Below, piece after piece: positions 13,801 to 27,934 of a stretch of 64,000 nt of DNA (the stretch's first letter is position 1; each line of letters starts with the position of its first letter). A program made the translations under genes and the position numbers. The DNA comes from Limanda limanda (lineage: Eukaryota > Chordata > Actinopteri > Pleuronectiformes > Pleuronectidae). The stretch lies in assembly GCF_963576545.1 (NCBI RefSeq), contig NC_083638.1:23515090-23579089 (forward strand), in the 5' to 3' direction. The notes beneath the pieces were generated by a model. It saw only the letters and a list, made by a program, of their open reading frames with translations. It made no database searches and had not been told where the DNA came from.

Positions 13801-16800
13801 AAAAGTTCACGCAGCAGAACCTTCACAGTGGTTTTAAAGTGTTTAAGCTCAGGAATTGGAAATCACAAATACTTCACAGAGCTGCTGACTATTTTACAAA
13901 ACTTATGATGGGTCAGAGCCACATTGTTAACAGTGGTGAATGTCTTTGTCAGCAGAAACTGATCTTAAAGCTGGAAATTAAAAAAAACTAGAAGGGTTAG
14001 GGTTAGGGTTAGGCACTGAGTAGAGCGTATACCTTCGCCAAGGCCCAACAGTCGCCTTAAATTCAATCAAGTTGCATCAAATTGCACTCAGAGATATCAG
14101 TCCCATAAATTATTTGTATATCAAGATCCATAAATTCCTCCCTGAGAAATCTGTGAAAATGTTGTATCTCACAATGTTAAAGAAAGTGAAAATGGAATTC
14201 CTGGATTCAGCTCCTGGTTCGGTTCTACACCATGTAACACGTTGTTTCTTGACCCATAACACATCCTCCCACCAAATTTTGAAGTAATCCAACTTGTAGT
14301 TTTTGTGTAATCCTGCTAACTAACAGATAAACAAACAATCAAACGTAGATGAATACGTAACCTCCTTGGCAGGCTAATACCCAAAATTCATTTCTGTGGC
14401 AGGGAAGTTTTTTAGGGATGATTATTTTAGATTTGGTTCAGCAGAAGTGTCTCCTGGGAGAGTGTATCTCTGCCAGCCAGGGGGAAACACTTGCTCTGTT
14501 GTGAGTTAATGAGAACAGAGTGGGGCAACGCTTTAACCTTGTATGGGAGAAATAATATTCTGGTCATTTACTATTCAGACTGATATCAAGGGGGCTTAAA
14601 AAAAAGTAGGACAGAGTTAACTGTAGGAGACTGAGCTGACTGAAACTTCTCTCCTCTCACAGCTAGAGAGGCCCACCAAGCAGATGAGGGAGGCAGAGCA
14701 GAGACTCAAAGCTATTCCCCAGTTCTGTTTCCCAGATGCAAAAGACTGGAGTCCTGTCTCGGAGTACACCAGGTAAGACCAAGAATCTTGTACATGTACA
14801 TCATCAATGGAGCAGCGATGAAGCCTTGTGCTACAGCAGCAAAGATATATCCAAAATTTTCTGTTAAATGACCACATCTTTCAAACTTTCTGTAAAAAAA
14901 TCTAAATCCAAATTTTGATAATACACTAAATGTCCTGAATACCCTTTTCTCCAAAGCCACGTCTCGTACATCTGAGTAAATTGACCTTCCCCTTTTAAAT
15001 CTTTGCCAGGACACCAAACAATATAAGCTGTTGTTTAATGTGTAAATCAAGGTTTAGAGGAAACGTAAATTCACTATCATGGTAACAGAACAACTGCTAT
15101 ACGAGCAGAATATTTTGAGGCTGTGTTACTAATAATAATATTATGGCACAGATGCTCATCGACACAGCACACTGTTGATATTATCTTAAAAGCGCCTCCA
15201 CCCGTGTTGATGGCACGTCAGATAAAATCTTATCTGTGTTTTACAGCTGCTACACCATCGCATAAATGTAAAAATTCTGTGCCACGTCTGTTTTGTATGT
15301 GCAGCATGTCTACATGTGTCTTTTTTTTTGCCACAGCGAGACCTTCTCCTTCATGTTGACTGGAGAGGACGGCAGCAGGAGGTTCGGGTACTGCAGACGC
15401 CTGCTGGTAAGCCACCGTTAACTCTCCATCTCCTCCTCCCTGCTGAGCACTGTTTGTTGTGACAGAGCGCTCTATGTGAACATGTTGTAATGGTTTCCTG
15501 TGGAGCTACTGATGTATTTCATGACCATCCACCTTGGCAGCAGGAATGAGATCATATATAAAAAAAGGGGAAACTCGAATGGCACTTAGTAGAGCGCTTA
15601 CCTCTGCCACAGCCAAACAATCCTACTCATCACTAGTTTAGACATAGATGTCAGCATCATAAATATTTAATTTCTTTACATCCAGAACCAAACGTCACCC
15701 ATACCTCATCCCTGCATCTGGTTGGATGCAAATTGTCTCATTACTTTAATAATAAAAAACTAAAACATTATTTCACTGTGTCTCTCTAAACACACACATC
15801 AAATCATAAATAAACACATGAATAATTACAGTTAAACCAAATGTAAAAATCAGATTAGGAGACACTAACACCTATCACTACAACGTACGTGACACAGGAA
15901 TGAGGTTAAAATCAGGTTAAGAAGTAAAGAAACCAAACAGTGAGAGAGTGACTAAAACTAAAGAGTGTAAATCCAAAGGTTAAAATCTGCCCTTTGAGTG
16001 TAACTCTGCCAAGAAATAAACAAACTAAGATGGCACTCAGTAGAGCGCATACCTCCCCCAAGGCCCAAGATACAGATCTTTATTTGGATTTCCCCAAATC
16101 GTGCACACTCATAAATATCAGTCTCCTAAACAAGCCTGAATTGTTTCGAGACATATTTCAAAATGTTAGAGAAAGTGAAGAACATTTCCTGGATCCGCCC
16201 CCTTATTCAGATCTTCACCTAAATTTAATGAGTTCCTCCCTGAGCTTTGTGGTAACCTGTCCATTATTTTCTGCGTAATCCTGTTAACCAGCAGACAAAT
16301 AGACAAACAAAACAAACAAACCAACAGACAGACATAACATAACCTCCTTGTTGGAAAACTGCCTGGAACTGAACCTTGTGTAAAATCTTTATTTATGGTT
16401 TAAAAATGTATAGCATTTCTTAGCACACTGAACCCAAGCCAGTCATTATTATAGCAGCTGATCAGCCTGATGGTCCAAAGACTTCTCATCCTTCTGTTGT
16501 TGTTCAAGTCTGCCCAGGAAATAGCTATGGTTAGAAGTAGTAACAGAAACATCTGGAATAACAAACATTCAGACCACATCGCTAACACCGATTTCAGTTG
16601 CTACAAAAATGCATGGACCTAGTTTCAGTTCTGCAAAAAATGTAAATCTGTCTCTTTAAACATATTTTAAATTTGATATGATTACAATTTTATCTCAGAG
16701 AGAAATAACAATATTTAGTCGTTGTCATAAAGTGTTTAAACATATGATTGAAAATTACTCATTCAGTTTTAACAAGAGTTTCTCAGGAGAGTCGAGACAA

Positions 16801-17580
16801 AGAGAAACCATGAAAAACCCAAACTCTGTCATTGTCGAGCATTTCTTCTCCGTAACGAGCCCAGGAAGAGCTTTGAAGTTCTTGAGTTTCCTATTTAGCT
16901 TGTGGGTAGCGAGCATGACTGTGTGGGATTCTGTGAATGTGGTGGTGATTTTGTTTGCCATTCGGTATTTCAGTACGTTTACAGCACTGCAGTGTGTATG
17001 TTCTCAGACGTTAGCAGGGAGTGTCTTCACCATCCAGCGGGACATCCTGACTGGAAATTCTTTAACAAGACATAAAGAAAAACGCTTTTTAACTCTGCTC
17101 TCACGCTTGATCTGCCCTGTTGATCTGATCTCCTCGAAAGAAGCAGATTTTTAATGAAGGTGGAAGAAGAGGTGCGCTGCTCTCCTCCAGTAACTCCGTT
17201 TCCTCCCCGCTGTCTGTCCAGCACTTGGCAGGAACCGAGCATTCCTGAGGACTTGAATCAAGCTCCACATAGTTGATTTAATCGTCCATTTGGAAAAGCG
17301 GAGGAGAAACAAGAGGAGAAATTGTATACCTAATATGGACAAGTGAATTGGCATTTCTGGAGTGCTTGTGTTCATTTGTGTGTGTGTGTGTGTGGAGGCA
17401 CATAATGGTCTGTGAGCGTACAGAGGAAGGTAGATATGATCAGAGCAGCAGATAAACCACCTGTGTTTAGGAAGTCTGTATATACATGAAAGACTTTCAC
17501 CCCAGATGACAAACTAGATTGAAGACTTCAGCTACACTATATAAACAGCTTATCTACATATTATATTATCATGATCAGAC

Positions 17581-17616
<36 letters not shown>

Positions 17617-18593
17617 TATATGTGTGTGTGTTTTAAAAATACAATAGGCAACAATTCTTAAATTGCCTAAAAATGACTAGACCTGTTTAATATATTATGT
17701 TAAGTTGTGTACTAACATTATCCAAAAATGATCAGACCCAGAGAAATCACACATTTATTCTGGGAAACAGGACGTTTCATTTCGGTGGCCTTTAAATTGC
17801 ATCACATCCTCTTAATGGCTTTGTCAGTCTCTGCTATAACCTCCAGGGCAAACGACATATGATGAAGGGAAAACACACTGCTAGCCAGATTTTACCTTCC
17901 TCTGTTTGCATTGGTCACACATAATGAAACATTATTAGTCATTCCCATTTGCTGCTTAACGTGAAAACAAACTTATTACCTCATCTGTGAACATGAGTTA
18001 TGTTTGCTGGATTTTCAACAGCAATGATGGTGAAGACAACATCTCCCATGATACCAAAGAGGCTTCACACATCATTAAACTAGGCCTTTGGTTATCGTTT
18101 TGATTGACAGAACCCAAGCTACCTATGCTACAGTTAAACAAATAAGTTTAACTGTTTATTTATTTAAAATTATTTAGTCTGTGAATATAAATTACTAATG
18201 ACTCTCTAAAGCTGAAAAAACATCCTTTACAATGTCAGGGGGGGGGGGGGGGGGTACGAACATTTGGCAGACAAGGAGAGTTGCATCATGGGAAATGCAG
18301 GATCCACTGATTTGGGGGCCTTGATTTATATTTTGGCCTGTTAAAAGCTATACTGCTCTGCTGGCCCAGGAGTGTTTGTGGTCAATTTTCAGAACATCTG
18401 TGAATGTGTCTCTTCATTGAGTCGAGTGAAAGTGTTTCAATGAGTCTCTGTCGATTTTCTCCCACAGCCGACAGGAAAGGCGCCTCGTCTTCCAGAGGTG
18501 TACTGTGTCATCAGCAGGCTGGGCTGTTTCGACTTGTTTTCCACAGTGAGTTCAATCTGGCCCTCCAGCCACACACACACACACACCCACACA

Positions 18594-18661
<68 letters not shown>

Positions 18662-21628
18662 CACTAACTGTGTGGTGTTGTAGCTGTGGTTCAGCCCGTC
18701 TCACAGCTGAACTAAATGACTTTCAGCAGGCCGTCTGCTGAAGGCCTGTTCGTCGGTTAACCTTTTTTCATTGTCTTTTTGAACGTTTTAAATTTCCCAC
18801 AGCGAATGTTTCCTTCACTTTTGTCTCAGTGGCGCTAACATGAAGCAGATCAGTCGCGACCTTTTTTTCTGATTACTTCATTAATTCAAAGTGAGTGAAT
18901 CCAGTCTGTGGAAACAAAGCGGCTGCTATAAGACAATATACAAATAATAAAAACATGGTAGACGGGCCCACAGGGTGTTCTGTATCCATTTTTTAATAAT
19001 AAGGACATTCTGGAGCTTTTTGAAACCGCATGTGATCAAAGACTGAAAAGTTGTAAATCCTGAACCCTGAAAGCAAAAATCTGAAACGTGTCTATCGTAG
19101 TTCAGTGATGCAGAATAACTTCTATACTGAGCTGAACTCGTGCTTCACAACTAATTAAATGGTAAATGCTTTGTCTGGTTTTGCGTCATGTGATATAACA
19201 CCTCAGACGTCTGTACTTTGACAACAGTGCAGACACAAACCTGAAAATGAAAGGAGGCTATTTTTAAAGTGCTCTCATGGTAACTAGGAGCTGATGGCGG
19301 TGTTTGATTTCATTGGGAAAGAAAAACACAGACAGATGAAGAGAGAGAGGTGATATCACATGACCTCGAAAACGAGCACTTCTCCGAGCAGCTTTCCAGA
19401 CAGAGGCCGTTTGGACCCAAACAGGCAGACAGGCACACTGGGTGGAATTTTCCAATCACACAGACACGGGGAGAAACGCATTTGCTATTTTTCCAAACAG
19501 AAAATGAATACTTGGTTCCAGGCAATTGCGTTTACTCAAACTTATACAAATATGTTTCCATCAATTGTCACCGTGATCAATAACCTTGACGACGGGGCAG
19601 TTTTTTCCCTCTTCCCTCTTGGCTATTCACACATTATAGATTAAAACCTCAAACCTTGTGCTGTGTTTTTATTTTTTTTAATAGTTGAAATGTATGAAAG
19701 TATCTGTGCTCTTCTTTCCAATGTTCAGATCCTGGATGAGGTAGAGAGACGGAGAGGTGTCTCAGCAGCTCTGGTCTATCCCTTCATGAGGAGTCTGATG
19801 GAGTCGCCCTTCCCTGCACCAGGGAAGATTATCAAAGTGAAGACCTTTCTGCCTGGAGCAGGAAACGAGGTGAGAGCTGCCAACAATGCCTGACACCTCT
19901 GCTCATCTCTGGCACTGCTTAAATCATGCACAAATAATGAGCTCAAACTATTTTCATTGTATTATTTTTAAATGTGGTCAGGAAATGTGGGGAAAGGGGC
20001 AGAAGAATGATGTGCAGTAAATGGTCCGGCTTTCCAGAATTAATCCCATCACCACGCCACAAATTTCCCATCCTTTGTGGTCATGCAGGTCATCGAGCTG
20101 AGGCGGCCCACCGACTCCAGGCTGGAGCACGTGGACTTTGACAGTCTGTTCAGATGCCTCAGCGTACGGCAGGTGATACGAGTCTTTGCCTCGCTGCTGC
20201 TGGAGCGACGAGTCATCTTTGTGGCCGACAAACTCAGGTGAGCCCGAATATTCATCTTCAAAACAAACTTCAATTCAAAGCCAGCCATAAAATTCACCTC
20301 TTCTGTCACAGTTGGTTGTCTACTGCTGGGGACATGTTACAGACCAGCAACACAAACACCTTAACAGAAGCTTAATCGGGGAAGTCAGGCTGCAGTCTCC
20401 TTATCCATAGCACTGTGCTGTGGTTTTGCCAGTGTTTTTGGGTGTGGAACTGTTTGATTATTATGTATCGATCGGTATTAGAAAGTCAGGCACAAATCCA
20501 GTAAGTCAGCTGGCCGTTTTTTATAACCAGAAGTAAAGCTGGGTCACACGAACGAGAGTCACAACAAGGGGGGAACAGGGTGCGACTGATAAGAGTCTCC
20601 AAGGACTCAGTGTCCCAGTCTGTCCTGTTGTTACCAAAAAGAGAGGCTTGCTTTTCGAGGATTGGAGGCGAGGGCGGAGTGGGAGGAGATTTGAGAAGAG
20701 GAGTAATCTCTCCATGTATCAGAGCCCAGTTTAAACAAACATCAGTGGGGGCAGTGACTGTGAGGGGAAGGAATGCACTTCCTGTGTGCACGACTCTGCC
20801 CTCTGTGATCTGTGGCTCGACTGTCACTATTTGACATATGATGCCACAGTCACTCCCTGTGTACGAGTGGCACTCTCTGTGTCCCCGGAAAAAGTCTGCC
20901 TCCGCTCCTCATTACCAGAGGTGATAACATCGCAGAGTCACTGGGCAGGGATCTTCAACGGACTCACGACACAATATTATCAAGATTTATTATCCAATAA
21001 CAGGCAATTATGTGATTTTGGGATATGTGATTAATCTAAATATCTGTTTACTTGCTGGGATTAACATAGATCTAAAAGGATGAAATATTAATTTAAAGAG
21101 GGAATATGCAGGACTTCTTTGTGCCGTTGATTTGTGACTGAGTCGTGTCAGATAGATTTTCATCTCAATGGTGAGGACAAAAACTCCCATGATCCCACGC
21201 TGCTTCATAATGTATTCTTCCATTATTATTTTTGATTGAGAGACCCCCAGGCACCAAAGCTACATATGGTACGTTTAAAAAGTGCGTTCTTGTGGTTTGC
21301 ACAGGATGAATCCCCTTTGGTGATTTTCCCCCCATTAGGGTTTGATATGTGTGCAGTTTTTTCGGGATATGTCTTACCATGAAATGAGTTAGAGACATTT
21401 ATGTTCCTCTCAGCAGGATTTCTAATCACTTTGATGGCCCCTTCAATTTGATGTCATTATCCGTCTATAACCAAATACCAAGAGGAAAACGGTGCACGTT
21501 ATTATTGCTTAACATGTCCTTTTAAATTTGGTTCAAAAGATAATTTAAAAAGTCAGTAGTGGCAAAATACCATTAAGTGAAATTTCATGACACAAAATAA
21601 CAAATATGAGTTCTATTATCTGTTCAAA

Positions 21629-21685
<57 letters not shown>

Positions 21686-23170
21686 TGTGTGTGTATGTGT
21701 GGTGATTTAAATGTGCAAGCATGCACGGGTGCATGTGGTTTCTTTTAAAAACAGCGAAAGGGCCTCACTGCGGCATTAAGGACTTGTATGATAAAAAGCG
21801 CTGCTCCCTCTGGGGCTGTGGTATATAATCCATTCCCAAAATACCTCGCCACTGGAACATGATGTATGTTTCTTTCCCTCAAAATGCACATTCAGTGCAA
21901 GCAGGGGCCGAGGGGAAACACCATGTTAGGCAATAGTTCTCTGTGGGGTCTTCTGTTGCTTGTTTTCTGGCATGTTAACTCTTGCTTTTGTAGTGAGAAA
22001 ATATTTTTTCGTGAGAGGTCGTTGCTTCTACATGAAAGTCGCCACAGACAATTTATTTTAAGAGCATCTTTCAACATCTGATGCCTGTAATAACAATGCC
22101 TAATCAGATAAATTCATCAGCAGCGAGGTCACTGTTTAACTGCTTAACTCAACTGACCTGCAGATGCTAAATGAGTTTGTGTTGCAGTCTAATGTGAACA
22201 GCGTCTGCCAGTCTGCAGGATAGAGTTCAGGTTGGTTACCAGACCTAAGTGCATGTCTTGATGGATCTGTCTGCATGGCAGGGAAATATTCCTACAGTAA
22301 AAGTATAACTACATGTTAGATTTAGATGACTTTATCCACTGTACTGCTTAATTTTTTAATTAATCCAATGTATTTCCATTTTTGTGGGAAAAAGGAATCT
22401 GTCATATAATGGGCCAAAGATTCAACTATTATCAAAAGTAATCTCTGTGAGACAAAAGCTCAAACATCAAAACTGAACTTCTGAATTTTTTTTCTTTCTT
22501 TATGTAATTGATGCTACAAGCTTGTTGAGTTCTTAAGTTGAACAACAGGCTTTTAATCTCCTGCAGCATACTAATGTGAGGACACAGGTTTACTGTACAG
22601 TCATTTGGCTGCAACAGAAAAATGCTAACTTTTAATTTTTTGAAATCAAACGTTTTTCACCCGAAGTCGGCAGTTAACAGCTGGGTGTAAATGATGCCTC
22701 ACACATTTATAGCTTCAAATGACTAATTAAAACCAAAAATGATCACTTGAACATGGTGAGAACTTCCTCAAATCACAGTCATCATCCTTGAGTAATATTT
22801 TTTTGACCTTTACTTTGGAGGAGGTGGGATTTATGACTTAAACTGCAACCAGCCAACAGGTGGCGATCAAAACACAGACACTGTCATGTCGTTCGTCTTT
22901 ATACACAGTCAGCAGTTTTACAGTTTGCTTTCAGATCCCAAACAAGGTCAGAGGATAAAGTAGATGTTTGGACATTCAAAGGATGATCTAATATTACCTG
23001 TTGATGTCAAAGGCTCAACTGAGGGGACTGCATAATAATGAGGACTGTTTTTAAATTCTGTGAATCATGCCGTTTTTCAAGTGGGAGTCCTAGAATAAAA
23101 AGTGAGTGAGTGTCTAACATATTGACTGATGTAGGAAAGAAAAATACATTAAGGTAAGAAGAAAAATCTG

Positions 23171-23217
<47 letters not shown>

Positions 23218-26200
23218 AGGGGTGGAGGGGGGGGGGGGCGATGGACAGGGAAGAGACTATAGAAGAAAACTAAACAGTGGCTTCTGAACTTTTCCGAGAC
23301 ACTTTGAATTAATCAAGCTCCCTTTTCCAACATACAGCAGCTTGAGTTTCACTCTCTGGTGTCCTCTTAGTCAGAACTTAAAACTGGTTATTTAACAACA
23401 TAATAAAAAATCGGGAGTCTATGTTTAGGAGCTTACCTGGGCTCTTATTTTGTTTTTGTAATAACTCTGTGTCTGAAAGTCAGTTGGAGGCACCAACATG
23501 TGACTGCAATCCTCTGACAGGTAGAATTATTGCCAACGCCACCGGCATTTTTCTGATTAGCTCTCGTTTCATTTAGTCTCCGGTTGTTTCTCAGACACTC
23601 TCTGAAACATGCTCTGCAGACCTGGCATCAAGCCAAAACCGCTTTTAACAACTTAACCGGTTTTCCATGTGGTACTTGGCTCTGGGGTAGAGTGAAGCCC
23701 ACTCACTGTAAACACGTGAAATGTTTCTGTTTTTCAAAAAGCCTCGGCTATTACCGGAGCCGCCACAGCTGATATTTACATCATAGCCTCTCTCCTGAAT
23801 GTTTACACCCACACGCTGACGCTCGCATACACACGTAGACGCTCATCTACACAAACACCTGCACACATTCATCTGCTCTCAAGACGGCCTCGATCACACT
23901 GAGGCACTCTTGAGATTTTAATAAGAGCCCGTATAGAGTTTCCCACCAGGAAGCTATTTCTCATTGTTAAATGGCTTCTGCTGTTTCCTTTTGTGGAGCC
24001 GTAGAGCTGCAGACTGAGGACCAGTGGCTGGAGGTGCTTATTAACAGGAAGTGAGGGAAAACCATTAGTGAACTACAGGAACAGCATATAGAAAGTGCAT
24101 GTGCAGCTTGTCGTAGAAAACCTTCAGGTCGGGGCGTACACTGCAGCCTCTGTAGATGATCTCTAGGTATTATTTCGAGCTTGGGAAAAGTTTTAACAGT
24201 GAAGAATGGTTTTTCGGAGCTTTGCGCCACAGCTGGAGTCTGACAGCTGTACTTCCGTCTCTTTGTCCTCTGTCTGTGGAATCAGGACTGATAGACACAG
24301 TGCACTGCTTTAGTAGAGCAGTGAAGCATTTGCTGATACAGCCTCTTGACTCCGGCCCTCTCACTTTCTCAAGCATTGAAATTTCCCCTCCTCCTAGTCA
24401 TCCTCTGGGCTTCACAGGCTAAGCCTCTCGATCCCATGTTTCCTGGAGTATCTGCCAGTTCAGCCTCACACACACTAAACCAGGCCTGGCAGACCTATGA
24501 GAGCTAATATGTCAGGATTAGCCCCCAAACCTCAACACATCGCAGCTCTGCTCAGATCTCACCTCTGCAGAACTGGCTCACTTTCCTTTTCTGAGACTGG
24601 GGGCATGAAAGGGAAATTTTAATTAAATGAATATTGGTTTATGCTTGTGTGGTGTAGTTTTTACAAGTGAAAACTTGGGTTAAACATTAAAACAGACTCA
24701 AAATGTGCGTCACTTTGGTAAAATTAATTCCCCCATAGCTTGTTGCTTTGGGTTTCTGTGAGGTTCAGTCAAAATCAGCTGTCGTTATACTGCGGTCAGT
24801 TGAAATGACTCATACAACTAGAATGGCACTCAGTGGACTGCATACCTCCACCAAGGCCCAAAAATCCCCTTTAATTCAATCAAGCTGCACCCAATCATAC
24901 ATATCGCTCCTCTAAGTACGCCTGATTTTTTTTAAATCAAGATCTCTGAATTATTTCATGAGAAATTCACAAAAACGTTGAAAATGTCTTATCCATCAAT
25001 GTGGAAAGAAAGTGATAAAAAGATTCCTGGATCTGTCCCTAAAACCTGCTCCAAAAGTAAATGGGTTCTCTACCCAAAACCCCACACTTCCACCAAGTGT
25101 CAAGAAAATCAGCTCAGTAGTATTTGTGTTATCCTGCAAACCGACAGCCAAATCTACACTTATCTACATATATTCAGTCAGGAACACTCTCGTCGTAATT
25201 CAAGCGTTTATCGGAACAGATGGAAACATAGTTTGGCTCGGTGCTGATGGCTCCACTTGTAAAAATGCTCCCTGAATTAGCCAAGTAGCATGCTAAGCTA
25301 AACAAGGACAGCAGTGCAGAAAACCTTCTATAAGACCGAGCCTGAAGCAAGACATCGAGAACCATTTAAAACTTTGAGCCTGGTAAAGACTGTAAACTAG
25401 AAAAGTGGACGCTGCGGTGGTGAAGGCAAATTTTCAGCAGCAGTGTGAGGCAACATTCTGGTATCAGGGAATGAGGAGGGTGTCATATTTACAATAAGTG
25501 GACCTCCAACTGATTGGACCAAGATCAGCTGGCTGTGGGGCGTATGAAATCCATGTCTTGCATGAACTCACGCAAAGTTTCATTGAACCCCCTAAAACTA
25601 TTACTTCCTTTAATTCAGGAGAGAAACTGAGTTGTTTCCCTCTGCTAAGGCTGTCCTGATAACATGAACCCAGTCCCAGTTATTCATTAAATAATGTACA
25701 CGTGTGCTTTTCCTACTGCTACATGTCCAACATCTTCTGTTATTAATGGGTGTTTTTTCCTTTTTTTAAATGACAAATCCATGGTCTTATGTTTTGGCCT
25801 GAATCTAACGGGAACGTCCCCCCCTCTGTCCAGAGTTGAGTGGCAACCTTCGCTGGTGCAAGTTGTGTTTTTATTGCAAGTTCATCTTCTCCCAAGAGTG
25901 TGTGGTTGAGGAACGAGTGTAATTGATCCTCAGTGGCGCGCAGGGCCGCTTGTAGCCTGTGGCGAAGGTTTTCTTGAGATCTGTGCCCCATCACTCCCTG
26001 TTGGAACCTGTCAAACCCAGGAGACGGGATCTGGTAGGAATTATCAAGCCCTCCTCAGGCAAATGGAAATCAGACCGGCCAAAGCAAAGCTGCAAGTGCT
26101 TCATGTTAAGATTGAACTGGAAAAGGTCCTGAAAGGACTGAGAGCTGTGGTTATCGTGAGCCTCGGGTTGTCACTGGTGTTACTCCGTCAAGAAAACACA

Positions 26201-27893
26201 TTTTAATCTTGGCAATTTGACTCATGGGAAGTGAAGATGAAAAGGCCGGTGGCCAATGTGTGGCCTGAACGAAAACTGTGGAAAGGTTTTTAAGGCAGTT
26301 TGTCATTTACCTCAGCACATGGATGCTGGAACTGATCTCAGATCTCTGTGTATGTTCAGTCTCTGCGGGCTGAGACACAGCGTGAGTGAGGTCACTTAAA
26401 AGGGAGCAACTTCTGTTTACTTGGATCTTCTGTCTGCAGCAACCGTGAAACAGCCTCCTCATTAAAAGCGAACATATCTCAAAGTGAGATTCGTTTGCAT
26501 ACCATGTTTGATCCCTGGTCTTGTTTTTGATCCATACTGATTTAGTGCCTATGTGTGTTGTGTGATTGCACCCGCAGTTTATTTTCACTCTCTTTGTGTA
26601 CATGCAGCGGACAGTATGTAGAGGACAGAGGGGGAGGAGGGTCAGCCACTGTCAACAAGCGACGGATCGTGAGAAACACAGGCCGCTATTTGTGATCTCG
26701 ATGTTATGGCACAGCTGTCGGAGTTAATCCGAATTTCGCTCTTTCTGGTATTGCATCAACAAGCCTCCAGCTTAACTATAGCAACATGTCAGAGGCACAC
26801 CACCGCTGCCGGAGTGTAAGAGTTGTCTGCTGGATCCTGGCGTCCCTCAGACGAGCTACAGGAAGAACAAAGCGCCAAAACCGGACACACATAGCTGCAA
26901 TGTTCCGCCTCAAATGAAGAACGTGTTTCAGGGAAAAGGGAATGAAACCGTTATGTAACTTGGAAAATTAACACAGAGACCAAAAATACTGTTTGTGTTC
27001 TAATGGTTCAGTGTGTGGCTAAAGATTTAATGACAGGGATTTTTCAAGGAGATATTCATGATGGCAGGTGATATTTTTTGTAAAATGTTTCATCAGGCAC
27101 TCCACCACCCCCACTCAAAAGTTTGTCATTATCTACTGAAACGTCTGCCATGTTTTCACTGTGTTTGGTTTAATCTGGTGTGGCCTCCGCAGGCCTTTGT
27201 GTTGTGAGCGTGACGGTGATTGATGGTGTGTATCTTTGTTTTCTCTGCCTCTCATCATCAGCACCCTGTCCAGCTGCATGCACGCAGTGGTGGCGTTGCT
27301 CTACCCCTTCTCCTGGCAACACACCTTCATCCCTGTGCTGCCAGGGTCCATGTTGGATATCGTCTGCTGTCCCACTCCCTTCCTGGTGGGGCTGCTGTCC
27401 AGCTCGCTGCCTAAACTCAAAGAGTTGCCTGTGGAAGAGGTGAGTACTTCATCTCAGGATCTTCTTTTCAATGCTATAAAGACATGCATTCATGTTTACA
27501 TTTTGCGTAAGAATTTTGTTTTAATTTCCTATTTTTTCAAGTTATAAATGTTTTGTCGTATTTTTGTTTTCTTTTTATGCAAAGTTATTTACAATAAGAT
27601 AATTTTATAGTAAATATCAAGCCACAAATACATTTCTTTGTCATAAGGGTTTGATAACGACACTTTAATCATCTTTGCCAATGATAGTTGTGGACATTTT
27701 TTTTTAACTGCCTAAAATTGGCAATGGTCCCCAATATGAGTCAGTCTCAAGCATTGAACACATGTTGATACACCTCTCAGACTGGTAGTTGGGAAAGACC
27801 AGTCACAGTTTACACAGAGCTGTTAATGGGCTGTCAACATCTGCCGTCTGTTACATTACTTGTCCTGACTCATGAAAACATGAAATCTTATTC

Positions 27894-27934
<41 letters not shown>

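Larger units (their letters stand above)
13721..14662. other. DENND2B intron with telomere-like repeat and repeat-family copy
   Basis: Contains a short (TTAGGG)-type array at 13994-14013, directly followed by a full-length copy of the CTCCTTGGC repeat family (about 14013-14373). No coding exon. Confidence 0.7.
15407..18467. other. DENND2B intron, 3.1 kb, repeat-rich
   Basis: Holds a left-end fragment (about 15578-15640) and a nearly full copy (about 16029-16355) of the CTCCTTGGC repeat family, a TA microsatellite (17584-17616), one copy of a second dispersed repeat (about 18022-18140) and a run of 17 G (18238-18254). A 158-codon open frame at 16678-17154 has no recognisable similarity and no splice context. 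Confidence 0.6.
20238..27261. other. Large DENND2B intron, 7.0 kb
   Basis: No exon recognised. It contains the second copy of the CTCCCATGAT-type repeat (about 21165-21290), a GT microsatellite (about 21631-21700), an AG microsatellite (23174-23213), a G run (23230-23238), a copy of the CTCCTTGGC family (about 24822-25150) and an adjoining repeat-like stretch at about 25170-25370. Confidence 0.55.

Noticed and set aside
16678..17154. 158-codon open frame in a DENND2B intron
   Set aside because: No recognisable domain, biased toward a chance frame in AT-rich DNA, and no splice sites joining it to DENND2B.
18570..18657. Direct repeats resembling a CRISPR array
   Set aside because: Simple dinucleotide microsatellites without spacers in a vertebrate genome.
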